Part shown: piece after piece, positions 1-11,826 of the stretch
How the letters are laid out: each line of letters opens with the position of its first letter
Numbering within the stretch: position 1 is the stretch's first letter
DNA from: Bettongia penicillata ogilbyi
Lineage: Eukaryota > Chordata > Mammalia > Diprotodontia > Potoroidae
Assembly (NCBI GenBank): GCA_023548195.1
Contig: JAJHZJ010000061.1
Location: 970,771-1,034,770, forward strand
Direction: 5' to 3'
DNA length: 64,000 nucleotides
Position numbers and translations under genes: made by a program
The notes under the pieces: generated by a model
Told to the model about the DNA's origin: nothing
The model's input: the letters and a program-made list of their open reading frames with translations, nothing else
Database searches by the model: none

Positions 1-464
1 GAAAACAGACCATTATAGAAATATTGACAAATCTTTTCCTTTTTTTTCCTTCTGACAATTTCATTGGGATAATACAGCTTAACTGAATTTACATCTAGTC
101 TTCAGAAACTTATTTTTACTTATATTGCTTTTCAATGTTTTATGAATCCATATTGCTAGTAAACTACTATTCTTCCCCATAATCTTTCAAGAAATAAATC
201 TGTATTCTAAACCAGTGTTTCCCTTGGTTGCCATGTTTTTCCCCTTGGCAAAGTGATCAAGCAATGGCTAAGGCAAATTTGGGGCTCTTTTTGTTTCTTT
301 ATTGGATCAATGGCTTTACTTTATCTAAAAGGATAATCAATGTCAATAATTTTGCATGTCTAGTTTCAATTTTTCAGCATAGATAGATTCTTTCAATAGA
401 TTAAATTCAAACTATTATGACTGTATGATTGTACTCAGTCATAATATAGTTAACATGTATATAT
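1..464. other. AT-rich stretch without recognisable feature
   Basis: No coding region, RNA gene or repeat that I recognise. Ordinary AT-rich non-coding DNA upstream of a SINE. Confidence 0.6.
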
Positions 465-709
465 GGGCAACCAGGTGGCAGAGTGGATAGCGTGCCTGAC
501 CTGAAGTCAGCAAAACTCATTTTTGGGGAGTTCAAATCTGTCCTCAAATACTTACTGTCTGTGCATCCCTGGGAAAGTCACTTAGCCCTGTTAACCTCAG
601 TTTTCTCATTTGTAAAATGAGTTGGAAAAAGAAATGGCAAACCACTCCAGCATTTCTGCCAAGAAAACCCAAAATAGGTCACAGAGACAGACATGACTGA
701 ACAACAAAA
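465..709 (+). mobile_element. tRNA-derived SINE, Mar1/CORE type
   Basis: Starts with a GGGCAACCAGGTGGC-type head, followed by an A-box-like GTGGATAGCGT and a B-box-like GTTCAAATCTG. The middle has the CORE-like motif around GGGAAAGTCACTTAGCCCTG. The tail (from about 610) is the 'TGTAAAATGAG...AAACCACTCCAGCATTTCTGCCAAGAAAACCC...ACATGACTGAACAACAA' type shared by several SINEs in this window. Diverged, and flanked by ATAT-rich sequence that could hide a target-site duplication. Confidence 0.8.
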
Positions 710-730
710 TTATATACATATATATGATCC

Positions 731-905
731 TTTAAGGTTGAGTTTCTGTATTACTTGGTATTATTGTTTTCATTTTATAGATGAGGAAACAGACTGAGAG
801 AGGTTAGGTGATTTTCCCAGGATAAAACAGCAAATAATGTTGAAGACAGGATTTGAAATTAAGTTTTTCAAACCCCAGGTCCAGCACTTTGTCCATGATA
901 TTTTC
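731..905 (-). mobile_element. MIR-like SINE fragment
   Basis: Reverse-complement MIR signature: CATTTTATAGATGAGGAAAC, then AGAGAGGTTAGGTGATTTTCCCAGG, then ACAGGATTTGAAATTA. The tRNA-derived part is largely lost. Confidence 0.7.
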
Positions 906-1102
906 AACCTGCCATCTTCATTCTTTCTTCCAATTTGATGTTGATTTTGGCCTTTTCTACAACTGATGGTCTGACTATACACAGCTAATTCTGGTATGAC
1001 ATTCTCATCACTGAAAGCCAAGAACTACAGAACTCTTCAAGCATAAAATTTACCCTCAAACTAATATAATTTTATTTTTTAAAAATTTAATTGTTGCAGG
1101 AG

Positions 1103-1114
1103 CCAAGATGGTGG
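1103..1114 (+). promoter_or_regulatory. YY1-like motif at element 5' end
   Basis: CCAAGATGGTGG lies within the first ~15 bases of HAL1 copy A. YY1 prefers AAnATGGCGG, and a YY1 site at the extreme 5' end directs start-site choice in human L1. The position matches, but one core base (C to T) is diverged. Binding is inferred. Confidence 0.45.
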
Positions 1115-1721
1115 AGTAGAAAGATTCACATATGCTAGCTCCGAACCCACAGCCCATAATTACCTGTAAAGAGGAACTCCCAACAAATTCTGGAGCAGTG
1201 GAAGCCGTGCAGAAATGGAGTGGAGGAGATTTCTGTTTCAGAGAGCCCTGAAAAACTGGCACCAAAGGTCCATCAAGCACCAGACCCGGAGCACAGCCCA
1301 GTCTTGCCCTGGCCACATGGCCCGAGCAGGCTTCAGGGATGGAATCTCCAGTGGCCACACAGGTCCCTCCACCCACAGGTGCACAGGTCAATGAGAGAGC
1401 CTTCTGGACTGCCCGAGGCAAGAGCGGGGTGTCTCCATAACTCAGGACCCCTCGGGAGGCAGCAGCAGACCCGGGCTCCCAAAGCAGACATGAGCTCAGA
1501 TCTATTACTGAAGGTCTCTGCATAAACCCCCTGAGGGAACTGAACCTGGGAGGCCGCCCTGCCCCCAACTCGAGCACCAGAACTTAAGCTCATATTGAAT
1601 AGCAGCCCTGCCCACCACTGAAAGCCCTGAGGCTGGGGAATAGCATTTGAATCTCAGACCCCAAGCACTAGTGAGGCGGGTGTGGAGAGGAATCTCAGAA
1701 GTCAAGTAATTGGCTGGGAAA

Positions 1722-2823
1722 ATGCCCAGAAAAGGGGAAAAAAACAAGACCATAGAAGGTTACTTTCTTGGTGAACAGATGTTTCCTCCTTTCCTTTTGG
1801 GTGAGGAAGAACATTGTTTACCATCAGGAAAAGACATAGAAGTCAAGGCCTCTGTATCCCAAACATCCGAAATAGATATCCAATGGGCTCAGGCCCTGGA
1901 AGAGCACAAAAATAATTTTGAAAATCAAGTTAGACAGGTGGAGGAAAAACTGGGAAGAGAAATGAGAGAGATGCAAGAAAAGCATGAAAAACGGGTCAAT
2001 ACCTTGCTAAAGGAGACCCAAAAAAATGCTAAAGAAAATAACAACTTGAAAAATAGTCTCACTCAATTGGCAAAAGAGGTTCAAAAAGCCAATGAGGAGA
2101 AGAATGCTTTCAAAAGTAGAATTAGCCGAATGGAAAAAGAGGTTCAAAAGCTCACTGAAGAGAATAGTTCTCTCAAAATTAGAATGGAACAGATGGAGGC
2201 TAATGACTTTCTGAGAAACCAAGAAATCACAAAATAAAACCAAAAGAATGAAAAAAATGGAAGATAATGTGAAATATCTCATTGGAAAAACAACTGACCT
2301 AGAAAATACATCCAGGAGAGACAATTTAAAAATTAAGGGACTACCTGAAAACCATGATCAAAAAAAGGGCCTAGACATCATCTTTCATGAAATTATCAAG
2401 GAAAACTGCCCTGAGATTCTACAACCAGAGGGCAAAATAAGCATTCAAGGAATCCATCGATCTCCACCTGAAAGAGATCCAAAAAGAGAAATTCCTAGGA
2501 ACATTGTGGCCAAATTCCAGAATTCCCAGATCAAGGAGAAAATATTGCAAGCAGCTAGAAAGAAACAATTCCAGTATTGTGGAAATAAAATCAGCATAAC
2601 ACAAGATCTAGCAGCTTCTACATTAAGGGACTGAAGGGCATGGAATAGGATATTCCAGAAGTCAAAGGAACTAGGACTCAAACCAAGAATCACCTACCCA
2701 GCAAAACTGAGTATAATACTTCAGGGGAAAAACTGGTCTTTCAATGAAATAGAGGACTTTCAAGCATTCTTGATGAAAAGACCAGAGCTGAAAAGAAAAT
2801 TTGACTTTCAAACACAAGAATGA
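1722..2823 (+). pseudogene. Broken L1-type ORF1 of HAL1 copy A
   Basis: ORF1 protein is a trimeric RNA-binding, chaperone-like protein of LINE-1 ribonucleoprotein particles. The ATG at 1722 starts MPRKGEKNKT, as in the other copies, in the context GGGAAAATGCC. A long coiled coil (heptads around LTQLAKEVQKANEEKNAFKS) leads to the RRM start, then IVAKFQNSQ, then the C-terminal ITYPAKLS block, ending FQTQE-TGA at 2821-2823. Disruptions relative to copy D: CAA to TAA at 2235-2237, an extra A in the A-run near 2249-2255 (frameshift), and a TGA at 2632-2634 where the intact copy reads on. Not translatable as a whole. RT/endonuclease sequence is absent downstream. Confidence 0.9.
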
Positions 2824-2956
2824 GAAGAAGCATGAAAAAGTAAACAGCAAAGAGAAGTCATAAGGAACTTACCAAAGGTGAACTGTTTACATTCCTACAT
2901 GGAAAGACAATATTTGTAACTCTTAAAACTTTTCAGTATCTGGGTAGTTGTTGGGA

Positions 2957-3016
2957 CCACACACACACATGTACACGCATGCATGAACACACACATACAC
3001 ACATGCACACACATAC
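2957..3016. repeat. CA-rich microsatellite inside HAL1 3' UTR
   Basis: ACACAC/CATGCA-type repeat right after the GGGTAGTTGTTGGGACC motif. Copies B and D have a CA/GT repeat at the same place, and copy C has a CATA/TATG repeat there, so the microsatellite travels with the element. Confidence 0.9.
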
Positions 3017-3850
3017 AGAGACAGAGAGCACAGAGTGAATTGAATAGGATGGGACCATAGCTTAAAAGAAATTAAGGTAAATGGTGAGAGAGAAATGTAG
3101 TGGGAGGAAAGAGGATGAAATGGAATGGGGTAATTATATGTCATTTAAGAGGCAAGTAGGAGACTTTTTAGTGGAGGGAAAAAGAGGAGAGCTGAGAAAA
3201 ACAAACAAACAAACAAAAACAAGAAGTTTACCCTCATCACATTTGACTAAAGGAAGGAATAAAATGCACACTCATTTTGATATGAAAACATATCTTACAG
3301 TATAGGAAAGTGGGGGAGAAGGAGATAAGCAAGGGGGGGATGATGGAAGGGAGGGCAAAGGGAGAAGGGAGCAATTTGAAGTCAACACTTGGGGAGGGAC
3401 AGGATCAAAAGACAGAATAGAAACAATATGGGGCAGGATAGGATGGAGCGAAATAGAGTTAGTCTTACACAACACAACTATTATTGAAGTCATTTGCAAA
3501 ACTACACAGATATGGCCTATATTGAATTGCTTGCCTTCCCAAAGGGAATGGGTGGGGAGGGAGGGATCGGGAGAAGTAGGAACTCAAAGTTTTAGGAACA
3601 ACTGTTGAGTATTTTTCTTGCTACTAGGAAATAAGAAATATAGTTAATGGGGAATAGAAAGTCATCTGGCACTACAGGAAAAAAGAGAAGATGGGGACAA
3701 GGGAAGGGAGGGATGATAGAAGAGAGGGCAGATTGGTGATAGGGGAAATTAGAATGCTCGGTGAATTGGGGTGGGGGATGGGACAAATGAGGAGAAAATT
3801 TGGAACCCAAAATTTTGTGAAAATGAAGTTAAATAAATAAATTTAAAAAA

Positions 3851-5096
3851 AATAAAAGTGCTATCCTTTTTAACAATAGATGCTTTTAAAAAGAAAGAGA
3901 AAAAAGAAAAAGCTAGGGAGGACAAGAAAAAATCAGCAAAAACTGATCAGTATAACCAAAAAATCTGACATTTTCATTTACTTCCTCTTTCATTTCTCAA
4001 ACCTACATCATTATTTCCCACATAGTTTTTCCATCTTCCCGGAGATCCATCTTCTCACTGAAATCATCTAATAGTAAAATCCTATTGACAGTTTAGAGGA
4101 TTTTGACAAGTTTCTCATAGAATTTCTCTGCAGGAAGACATATAATGATAAATAAGAACCTTGTCCTCAAGAAGTTTACTAATTTGCTCCTTTTAGGTTT
4201 TTTTGGTTTTGCTTTATTTTCTGGACAATCAGACAGAACTGTGGGAATGAGATTTGATTTGTTAGCCATTGACCATGCAGCATCTATGGAGATCTTTGGA
4301 GGACAGAGGTTTACAAGCAGGATGTATTGATTGGTATTGAGAGTGAGTTCCTATCCCCAAGTCATATAGCTGTCTAGAGCCAAGGACTTTGAGGCAGCAA
4401 CACACAAAGCAGTTTAAAAACAACCACCTTAGTCTAGGGTCTTTCTTCTGCCTTTTGTTGGTATAGAAAAATCATAGATTTAGCTATCCACTAAAAGAGC
4501 ATCAGCCTTTCCCTATTCAGGAAGATACTTTCTAGTGATCACATTTCAATAGATGGAGATGGGAGAAGAAAGCCAGTAAATGTCCCTAAAGAGCAGAAGC
4601 TCAGCCACATAGAGAAGACAGTAGCTTGGCAACCACAAGACCCACCCCTGACAACGACTTCCAGAAAAGACACTGTCAGAATAGAAACACATGCCCAGTA
4701 CAGAACAACAAGACAGCATGATCAGAAAATATTGGCAAGTCTGTCACATTGCAGATATAAAATATCCTAGTTATACAGGTACTATAACTGCACATGACCT
4801 TCATTTGTATCTTCCATGTTTGTTCAGTAGTCAAATGAGTTATCTGGGTATCCACTATTTGTGGGTAAGAAGAGTATACCTTTGGGAGAGTATACCTCAT
4901 GTGTATATGGTAATGTTTTTCCTTGTCACTTTATTTGCTATACTCTTTGAATAAATGTCATCTGTATTGAGCTAGTAGTCATTCTAGAGAACAAGCAAAA
5001 CCATGAAAATGGGGAAGAGGAGGTTATGCTCTAGCCACAAACCTGAGATTGTTTTTCTGGAATGAAATACCTATATGAAATGAAAGAGGAATGCCA
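3851..5096. other. Non-coding stretch, nothing recognised
   Basis: AT-rich sequence between HAL1 copy A and the L1 at 5097. No ORF resembles a protein I know. An AATAAA at about 4950 lies in a T-rich context and could belong to a very old repeat, but I cannot name one. Confidence 0.5.
5089..5096. repeat. Possible target-site duplication of L1 (left)
   Basis: GAATGCCA here matches 7069-7076 just after the A-rich end of the L1. It is preceded by AAAGAG versus AAAGAAA, so the duplication may be longer but diverged. Confidence 0.5.
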
Positions 5097-6672
5097 CCCA
5101 ACAGCAAGAGATAGAAAGAGAAATCCCATTTAAAGCTAGGGTAGACACTATAAAATATTTGAGATTCTACCTGTCAAAACAAACCCAGGGGACTAAATGA
5201 ACACAATTACAAAACACTTTTTACACAAAAGTGTAAAAACATCAGTTGCTTGCAAGTAGGTCAAGCTAATATAATAAAAATGACAATTCTACCTAAATTA
5301 ATTTACTTATACAGTGCCATACCAATCAAACTATCAGATAATTATTTTCTAGAGCTAGAAAAAAAAATATCAAAATTCATCTAGAAGAACAAAAGATCCA
5401 GAATATCAAGGGAACTAATAAAAAGAAATGCTAGGGAAGGTGGCCTAGCTCTATCAGATCTCAAATTGTATTACAAAGCAGTAATTATCAAAACCACTTC
5501 ACACTGACTAAGAAACAGAGGGGTAGCCCAGTGGAATATGTTAGTTACTCAGGACATAGTAGTCAATGAATATAGCAATCTACTGTTTGATAAACCCAAG
5601 GACCCCAGCCTCTGGGATAAGAACTCACTGTTTGACAAAAATTGCTGGGAAAACTGGATAACAGTGTGGCAGAAACTGGGCATAGACCAATGCCTGACAG
5701 CATACGCAAGAATAAAGTCCAAATGGATACATGATATAGGTATAAAGATTGATATTATAAACAAATTGGTAGAGCAAGGAATAGGGTATTTATCAGATTT
5801 ATAGAGAATGGAAGAATTTTTGTTGAAGCAAGAGTTAGAAAACATTATGAAGTACAAAATGGATAATTTTGATTACATTAAATTGAAAAGTTTTTGCACA
5901 AACAAACCCAATGCAACCAAGATTAGGGGGGAAGCAGAAAACTGAGAAAGAATTTTTGCAACTAATTTCTGTGATAAAGGCCTCAATTCGAAAATATATA
6001 GAGAACTGAGTCAAATGCACAAGAATACAAGTCATTCCTCAATTGATAAATGGTCAGTCGATATAAACAGGCAGTTTTCAGAAGAAGAAATTAAAGTTAT
6101 CTATTATGATATGAAAAAATGCTCTAAATCACTTGATTAGAGAGATGCAAATCAAAACAACTCTGAGATACCACATCACACCTATCAGATTGGCTAACAT
6201 GACAAAACAGGAAGATGATAAATGTTGGAGAAGACGTGGGAGAGTTGGAACACTAATTCATTGTTGGTGGAACTGCGAGTTGATCCAATCATTCTGGAGA
6301 GCAATTCGGAACCATGCCCAAAGGGCTGCAAAAATGTGCATACCCTTTTACCCAGCAATATCACTTCCAGGACTGTATCCCCAAGAGATCATAAAAATGG
6401 CAAAGGGTCCTACATGTACAAAAATATTTATAGCAGCTCTCTTTGAGGTGACCAAAAACTGGAAATCAAGGGGGTACTCATCAATTGGGGAATGGCTGAC
6501 TAAATTATGGTATATGAATGTAATGGAATATTATTGTGCTATAAGAAATGATGAACAGGAAAACTTCAGAGAGGCCTGGAAAGACTTATATGAAGTGATG
6601 CTGAGTGAAAGGAGCAGAACCAGGAGAACTTTGTACACAGCAACAACCACAGTGTGCAAGGACTTTTTCTGA
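5097..6672 (+). pseudogene. L1 ORF2 C-terminal remnant
   Basis: Encodes the C-terminal third of L1 ORF2 protein in pieces: the [17 protein letters not shown] block, CWENWITVWQKLGID (5640-5690), then 6133-6672 with IREMQIKTTLRYHITPIRLANM, a cysteine/histidine cluster (CWRRRGRVGTLIHCWWNC) corresponding to the CCHC-like motif, and GEWLTKLWYMNVMEYYCAIRND. At least one frameshift and several stops separate the pieces. Bases around 5215-5250 look rearranged relative to the intact order. The first cysteine pair is degraded (GCG to RRG) compared with the copy at 25742-29845. The RT catalytic FADD region is missing through 5' truncation. Confidence 0.9.
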
Positions 6673-7068
6673 TTGACTTAGTATTTCATTGAAATGTGTG
6701 GACTTAAAAAATACTCTTAAGGTCTCTTAAGGCAAAATGCTTTTCACATTCAGAAAAAGAACTATGGAATTCGATTGCAGAATGAAGCAGATCATTTTTT
6801 TTGTATTGTGTTTTGTTTTCTTTTATGATTTCTCTCATTCATTTTAATTCTTCTGTGCAACAAGACTAAGGTGAAAATATACTTAATAGGAATGTATGTG
6901 TAGAACCTACATAAAATTGTATGCTATCTCAGGGAGGAAGTGGGAAGAGAGTGGGGAAGAAGGGGGTGGTAGGGGAAACAATCCAAGATATATAAAAGTG
7001 ATTGTAGAACACTGAAAACAAATAAAATTTTAAAAATTTAAAAAATTAAAAAAAGAAAAAGAAAGAAA
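5097..7068 (+). mobile_element. 5'-truncated LINE-1
   Basis: About 2 kb covering the last part of ORF2 (after the RT palm), a 3' UTR (6673-7020) and an A-rich tail (7021-7068). Same L1 lineage as the minus-strand copy at 25742-29845, but more decayed. Flanked by a short direct repeat (GAATGCCA). Confidence 0.9.
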
Positions 7069-7889
7069 GAATGCCAGGAAGAGGGGAAGGTTTGGAAAGG
7101 GATAGGAGACAATAAGTTCAGTGTTAGATATTCTAATTTTAAGATATTTCCAGAACTTCCAGTGTGAAAGTGTCCGGTAGGTAATAGGTGTCATAGAACT
7201 ACAGCTTGGGGAAAAGAGTGAGGCTAGATAAATACAAAAAGTCACCTGCATAGAAAGGATTGTTAAACTGGGAGCTGATAAGACTACCAAGTTGAAAGAA
7301 TATAGAGAAAGGAAAGAGGTAGGTTTAAGACAGAAACTAGGGAAATATGCATAGTTAGATGTTGTAACATGAATAACGATCCCACAAGGGGACTAAGAAG
7401 GAACTTTAGATAGTAGGAAGCAAATCAAGAGAGAGTAGTGTCATAAAAACCCAGAAAGGAAAGGGAATCCAAAAGGGGAGGCTCATTTTTTATTTACAAT
7501 AATTCTGTGGGGTAAATAGTGTCAGGATTTTTGAGGGTCATAGAGGCTGTTATTCACTGAAGGAAATAAATGGCAAAACTGAGATTTGAACTCATGTTCT
7601 ACAACTTCTGGTCCACTATTCTTAGACAGATATTAACTCCACTTACCAATATTTCTCAGATGAAAATTATTTGCATGTCTCATTCAGTCCTAACCACTAT
7701 CCAATCACGTAACAAGCATGGCAGCCTAAATCATAAATCAGGCAGAGGGGAAAATCACTGGATTGATCTAGAGTGATATCTTTAGTGAAAATATTTGGGG
7801 CATATCACAAACACCAAATTACTAGTTCTATACCTTCTCTCTTTCAAAACATTTCTGGACTGTTGAAGGAATGTAACTTCAGAACAATT
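7069..7889. other. Right L1 duplication and unassigned DNA
   Basis: 7069-7076 is the right copy of the possible L1 target-site duplication. 7077-7330 (TTTCCAGAACTTCCAGTG ... GGGAGCTGATAAGACTACCAAG) resembles an old dispersed sequence that recurs in mammals, but I cannot name it. The rest shows nothing recognisable. Confidence 0.4.
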
Positions 7890-8510
7890 AATTTTTTTGT
7901 AAATTTTTTATTCATTTTAAACTTAAATACAAAACTGGAAAAAATTTTTTTAAAGCATTTCCATGTATGCAACAGAATATAAGAGATGATTCAACATAAA
8001 ACAATAAATTTCCATTTCAAGAAAACCTATGTAATAAACACTACTCATTATTTTGAAAACTATCCAATTTTCTTTGCTTCCTTGTATGTTTTCTTTTGTT
8101 CTCTGCTGTGCACCTTTCATTTTTTCCCCTTTCTTCCCCTCCCACCCCTGCCCTAAATACACATATATGTAAGACCAATCATCTTCATTCATCAGTCCAA
8201 GTCTTTCCATATTTTTCTATATTATTCAACTCATCATTTCCAACATCACAGCAATATTCTAACACAAACATATCCTATCTGAAAGATTGTCCATGAAAGT
8301 GTTTTGCTGCATTCCCTCTACTCTTAGCTGCATTGGTTTTATTTATGAAAGAAATTTTTAATTTAAAATAATCAAATTTCTCCATTTTACACTTCAACAA
8401 TGCTCTCACCTTATAATATTCTTTAAAATCCGATACTGCTGAATCTCCTTCTTTTACATCTTTTTTCCCCCTGGTTAGAATAATTAATTCTTCATTTTGT
8501 GTTCCTGTAC
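7890..8510 (-). mobile_element. Old LINE-1 3' fragment
   Basis: Read on the minus strand this has an L1 3' UTR-like segment (AAAGCATTTCCATG..., pyrimidine block CCCCTTTCTTCCCCTCCC in the given orientation) followed by ORF2-like sequence (TTTTAATTTAAAATAATCAAA). Similar to the 3' tail at 50741-51047. Heavily diverged with internal deletions. Confidence 0.55.
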
Positions 8511-9746
8511 TTTTCTAAAGTCAATCTCACTAAGTACCACCTAATAAGAAATACTTTAAAAATAAAAATAGGAAGATTATGCACCTATCACATCATGTAC
8601 AACACTGAGACCACCAGAAATTTCTTTCGCTCAAGTCTGTCATCTTTTGAGGAATCCTACAAATGGAAGTAAAGCTCTGGGTCTTAAGGTCCAATTACAT
8701 GCAATATTTAATTTTGTTTATTACTATCAACATTAATATTTACTGATTAAGATTTTTAAATTTATTTTTCAATTCTACAAAAATAATTCACTAATAATTC
8801 ATGTATGCTCATTCATTATTCTTTAATAAAATGTTGCCAGTAAAAATAATATTTAGTGAGATCTGTACTACATAATTTTTCTGAAAATTCTTGTATTTAT
8901 TGGGTGTAGGGGGAAGAGAGGCCCTGAATACATTTCTCAGAAAACCCGTATAATAATAACACCTCCATAGATTTTCTCTGACCTTCTCTATTTAGTGCTC
9001 TGTATCTAAAGAGGGCAACTAATCTGAAGACAAGGTTGATCTTCAGAGACCTTGTAATTTATCTTTCTCCATGATTACAATTTCCAATCTAACTAGCATC
9101 CCACAAATTGAACTTGCACCCACATGATCAATACCTGTGTATGACCCATTAGACATGGGTAGGTTAAATCATTCTTGGAGAAAGACTATCCAAATGAAAG
9201 GCATACAATTACCATCTAGTTAACATATATTGAAGTCAGTAATACAAACATGCAAGATAATAAGCTTACAAGTCTATCTCAGGTTCAGTGATTAAGGTAT
9301 CAAGGTTCTCTCTCTAATATTTTATGTATACATTGATGCTAAGTGATTATTGTTGCACATAACTCTGTCTTATTTGGACATAAACTGGATATACGCCAGG
9401 GGATTGAGATACATTGGGATTGCATTGTTAGGATCCTACATGTACACAGACAGCCAAGGTAACTTTAATCCAAATAATTAAAGAATTAGTGACAATGGAT
9501 GTATTGCTTCTATTATTTTCACCTATATTTTTGAAAAGCCAATACAATAATAGATTCCTATGAGTCTATGAGAAAGAGTACTGAGAAGTTGAGAAGGCTA
9601 GACTTTCACTTCCAGGCAGCAGTGAGAAGCATTTCACAAACTCAACTCCCATAATGAAAGAAATCAGCCTTGAATCTAACTTAAATCCCACATACACTAG
9701 TTTACGCCTGGACACAATTAACTAGAAAAAACTTTATGATTCAAGT
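8511..9746. other. AT-rich stretch, nothing recognised
   Basis: No coding potential, RNA gene or repeat that I can support. Confidence 0.55.
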
Positions 9747-9850
9747 CAATTCAATTCAACAAGCATTTATTACATACATACCAGATGTCAGGCTAAGGAT
9801 ACAATGGCAAAAATGAAACAGTCCCTAGACTTAAGAAGCTTATAGTATAT
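9747..9850 (-). mobile_element. L2 3'-end fragment
   Basis: TTCAATTCAACAAGCATTTA, then a degraded CCAGATGTCAGGCTAAGGATAC, then AACAGTCCCTAGACTTAAGA: the reverse complement of the conserved L2 tail. Confidence 0.65.
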
Positions 9851-11478
9851 GTTTCAACAATGTTCATAAAAGGATTCTAGCCTCCTGGTTACATTTCCAT
9901 TTCTGAACCTTTATGATATGCTTACTTCTTTTTCAATAGTGTTATACTGATGTTTTACACTCTGTTGTTTTCTGTGACCCCTGCATCATCTTCAACCCCA
10001 CTGGAACATAGCAAGTCCTTAATCCTTCTTCATTTTGTATTGGTGCTATGCACTTTTCCTCTCTGGATGGACTGCTCAGTGTTTATTTTTCTCTTTTGAG
10101 TTTCTCTCTTCAGTAAATGGGTTTTTGGAAACATACTCCTGATGCTCAAAGTACCTTTACATATGGATAGGGGATTCACTTTCCCCAGAGCCTCTTCTTG
10201 AAGCAATGTTATGGGTCACTGCCCTGCCTGCATATTGTCTTAATTAGGAAATCCCATTGCCACCTCAAGAAAAAGAAAATGGTCCAGAGAAGAAGTGGAA
10301 GCAATGCACTACAGGTTATTCAGCCCACCCATAGCTATTTAGGAGAAATGTTCTATCCACACTGAAGTGGTCACATTAATTCTTATCAGTGCAGCAGGAA
10401 AATGTGGGATATATAGCTGGGAAAACTAAGCTCTCTCCATTAGAGAGAAGGGGTAGGGGAGGCTCTTCTCTACCTTTTATCCTTCCTCAACTTAAAGGAA
10501 AAACCTTGACTCATCCCCTTTGTACCTGACAACTTCTCTTAGATAAAGATAAAGAAAAATCTAAATAAGACCCACTTTTCAATCCTCCCATTTTTAGTGC
10601 TTTAGCTTCCATTAACCTTTTCCTGAGTGACGTTTTGATGAGAGTGCTCTCTTTCTTTCCATTGGGGCTCCAATTATTTATCTCTTTACCCAAGAATCGT
10701 TTGAACCACCCTGCTGCTTACAACTGAAGTCTTTTAAGCTAGATAAAGATTAGCCTGCCCTTACTTGCATCAATTAATCAATGTGGGCTATTCTGGCAGT
10801 TTTACCTTTGAACCTTAGTGCTTCCAGAGTGAATTCATAAAGCATGATTTGTGGTGTGGTCCTCATTTACACAGCAATAAGGACATTCCTCTATCTGGGG
10901 TCTTTGATAAAGTGTCAGAGGAAACAGCAATCTATGCAGAGAAAAAAAGGCACTGATTGTCTTAGGCTAGAATTGATTTGTTAACTTGAACAATATACCA
11001 GAGGACAAGCCAATTGAGCTGTGAAGTAAGTTTCATCAGTCTCTAGATTCAGCCTGCTTGCTGGCGATGTTGCCTCTTTGGGGTTATGGACTAGGACAAT
11101 ATTAAATAGGTTTTTTTTGAATGCTTGAGCTTCTAAAAGGCTGTCCTATGTGAATGTGGCCATGTTGCATGTAGGTAATCCCTGATGATGAAAGTCATCA
11201 TTGCAGGAAAAGTGCTTGTCAACTTTTGTCCTTGAAGCTCCATCACTACCTTTTTATCTGCTCCAGTTTGCTTCACATGGAAAAAATAACTGAGAAATGC
11301 TAAGAACACTGCAGTGATATATACTATAAAGGACTAGATATACATAGATTCTTAGCAATTGCAAAATACCTCAACATATGGGGAGAATACAGATTTCTAT
11401 GGATTTTACTGCCATTATGGATACCCTCAACTCCCTTAGGGATTGAGTGAGTGGCTGTCTAGGAGCATAGAAGATTAA
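9851..11478. other. Non-coding stretch, nothing recognised
   Basis: About 1.6 kb without an ORF resembling a protein, without tRNA-like boxes and without a repeat that I can name. Confidence 0.5.
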
Positions 11479-11655
11479 ATCTGGAAAGGATTATAAAAAT
11501 CATCTAGTCTAATCCTGCTACTTCAGAAAGGGAGAGACTGTGATTCAAAGAGATTTAGTAATTTAAGATCATGTTGGTTAGAAATAGAAATAGAGGAGAA
11601 TACAGTGTTATTCTGATGCCTAATCCAGGGCTCTCTTCACTGTCACATCATCATA
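11479..11655. mobile_element. MIR/L3-related old repeat
   Basis: Carries the 'AAAATCATCTAGTCTAATCCT ... GAGATTTAGTAATTTAAGATCA' pattern of the ancient family whose consensus has TCATCTAGTCCAACCCC. Whether it is MIR- or CR1/L3-derived is uncertain. Confidence 0.5.
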
Positions 11656-11664
11656 ATTAGTAGG

Positions 11665-11735
11665 AAGACATTTAATTCAATTAAGCAAACATGTATAAAC
11701 TCTTGCAATGAGTACTGTGCTAGTCGTCCCTAAAT
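11665..11735 (-). mobile_element. L2 3'-end fragment
   Basis: TTAATTCAATTAAGCAAACA followed by a degraded GAGTACTGTGCTAG, the reverse-complement L2 tail. Confidence 0.5.
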
Positions 11736-11766
11736 GAAATAAATTTTTTTAGAAAGACATAGCCTT

Positions 11767-11813
11767 AAAAATTGGAAATTGAGGCAATGTCTATCCACTG
11801 AGAATGGTTTAAT
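11767..11813 (+). mobile_element. Old LINE-1 3' fragment, left half of a split copy
   Basis: AAAAATTGGAAATTGAGG reads KNWKLRQCLSTENGL, matching the ORF2 C-terminal 'KNWKS.G.PSIGEWL' region. The element resumes at 17688 after the HAL1 insertion. The same junction region is uninterrupted in the related L1 fragment at 60545-61250. Confidence 0.65.
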
Positions 11814-11826
11814 AAGTAGAGCTTAA
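11814..11826. repeat. Target-site duplication of HAL1 copy C (left)
   Basis: AAGTAGAGCTTAA here pairs with AAGTACAACTTAA at 17675-17687 (11 of 13 identical). The two copies bracket the whole HAL1 copy C plus its nested copy B. Confidence 0.65.

Larger units (their letters stand above)
1098..3850 (+). mobile_element. HAL1-type ORF1-only LINE element, copy A
   Basis: Full-length-looking copy. The 5' UTR (1098-1721) starts with the GGAGCCAAGATGG motif shared by all copies. A broken ORF1 (1722-2823) is followed directly by a ~1.0-kb 3' UTR with a CA repeat, purine-rich blocks and an A-rich end with overlapping AATAAA motifs near 3830-3850. There is no ORF2. The same order and same 3' UTR occur in copies B, C and D, so loss of ORF2 is a family trait. 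No convincing target-site duplication was found for this copy. HAL1 (half-L1) elements are an established class in mammals; assignment to that class is by architecture. Confidence 0.85.

Noticed and set aside
465..709. tRNA gene in the SINE heads (here and in the other SINEs)
   Set aside because: A- and B-box remnants are present, but the cloverleaf is not, and the context is clearly SINE.
1056..1753. Antisense ORFs of up to 173 codons over the HAL1 copy A 5' UTR
   Set aside because: GC-rich element UTR read backwards. The same open stretches recur antisense in copy B, so they follow from the repeat and not from a gene.
1085..3870. Target-site duplication for HAL1 copy A
   Set aside because: Compared AAAAATTTAATTGTTGC upstream with the sequence after the A-rich end. 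No match beyond A-runs.
5538..6672. A single functional ORF2 piece in the L1 at 5097-7068
   Set aside because: Frameshifts and stops lie between the open pieces, and the RT core is missing, so no function is expected.
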